Below are positions 63,910 to 64,000 of a stretch of DNA of 64,000 nt, piece by piece. The DNA is from Advenella alkanexedens (GTDB taxonomy: Bacteria > Pseudomonadota > Gammaproteobacteria > Burkholderiales > Burkholderiaceae_B). Position numbers and translations under genes: made by a program. The stretch covers positions 1 through 64,000 of the forward strand of contig NZ_JAHSPR010000011.1 in assembly GCF_019132845.1 (NCBI RefSeq), given 5' to 3'. The notes under the pieces were generated by a model. That model was not told where the DNA came from. It saw only the letters and a list, made by a program, of their open reading frames with translations, and made no database searches. Positions within the stretch are counted from its first letter, which is position 1. Each line of letters starts with the position of its first letter.

Positions 63910-64000
63910 ATGAACACATCCGCCAGCTCCAGCCTGAATACTCTTTCCTCCAGCGACAAAGGCCTGCTCCAGGCAATTGGCCTGCGTAAAACCTATGGTG
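63910..64000 (+). CDS. lptB: LPS export ABC ATPase LptB, 5' part only
   Basis: The frame opens with ATG at 63910 and runs off the window after 30 codons. The residues end LLQAIGLRKTYG, the usual first strand of LptB before the Walker A loop, which lies outside. A serine-rich N-terminal extension of about 18 residues precedes it. Position behind lptA supports the call. Confidence 0.8.
   Translation, partial: MNTSASSSLNTLSSSDKGLLQAIGLRKTYG

Overview
The window looks like chromosome of a betaproteobacterium of the Burkholderiales, most like the Alcaligenaceae/Bordetella group. The evidence is gene order and protein style: a reversed hemA-prfA-prmC-grxD-ubiX string, a ubiE / Tim44-like / ubiJ / ubiB string, a giant DUF3683-type FAD/Fe-S oxidoreductase, kdsD-kdsC-lptC-lptA-lptB, and an rRNA leader with the betaproteobacterial boxA. 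The genus is not identified. No phage, insertion sequence or CRISPR array was seen.

Layout. 1-440: leader and tandem promoters of an rRNA operon running off the left edge. 885-6050: an EI24 membrane protein, then ubiX, grxD, prmC, prfA, hemA. 6370-8228: tRNA-Phe and an isolated hpaH-hpaI pair. 8364-12227: PPK2, a Fur-box siderophore-binding protein, a SnoaL-VOC fusion and a small secreted protein. 12393-18604: a complete alicyclic acid cluster (badI, badH, badR, aliB, aliA, badK), predicted to turn cyclohexanecarboxylate into pimelyl-CoA. 18627-20598: a nitroreductase and small or unknown proteins. 20613-25576: asparaginase, a tartrate/D-malate-type dehydrogenase and a NitT/TauT-like ABC importer. 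25774-27048: an MscS-type channel. 27147-37838: a full carbon-phosphorus lyase operon, phnCDEFGHIJKLMNP, read right to left. 38092-43657: glutathione reductase, an NlpC/P60 lipoprotein, a VOC protein with a divergent MarR regulator, thiD, a divergent Pcm-like protein and hldE-C. 43673-47999: ubiquinone genes. 48135-50275: phoB-phoR. 50223-52779: pxpBCA (5-oxoprolinase). 52821-60924: the DUF3683 oxidoreductase, a VTT protein, ilvA, apt, purT. 61065-64000: Kdo and LPS-transport genes, with lptB cut by the window end.

How parts fit. PhoB/PhoR is the expected regulator of the phn operon. Pho-box-like repeats are visible upstream of both phnC and phoB. The bad/ali cluster carries two copies of a palindrome and an FNR-like site between the divergent aliB and aliA genes, and ends in duplicated terminators on the badI side. 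The strongest unusual signals are: the self-contained alicyclic pathway with no benzoyl-CoA reductase genes, with Asp in place of the usual Glu in its dehydrogenase; a perfect 18-bp inverted repeat between the VOC and MarR genes; crossing complementary segments in the phoB-phoR gap; an 18-bp tandem duplication before phoB; a 49-bp tandem repeat that duplicates a terminator; and a tRNA-Phe with an A-A mismatch in its acceptor stem. All family assignments come from reading motifs, lengths and gene order; no database search was run.
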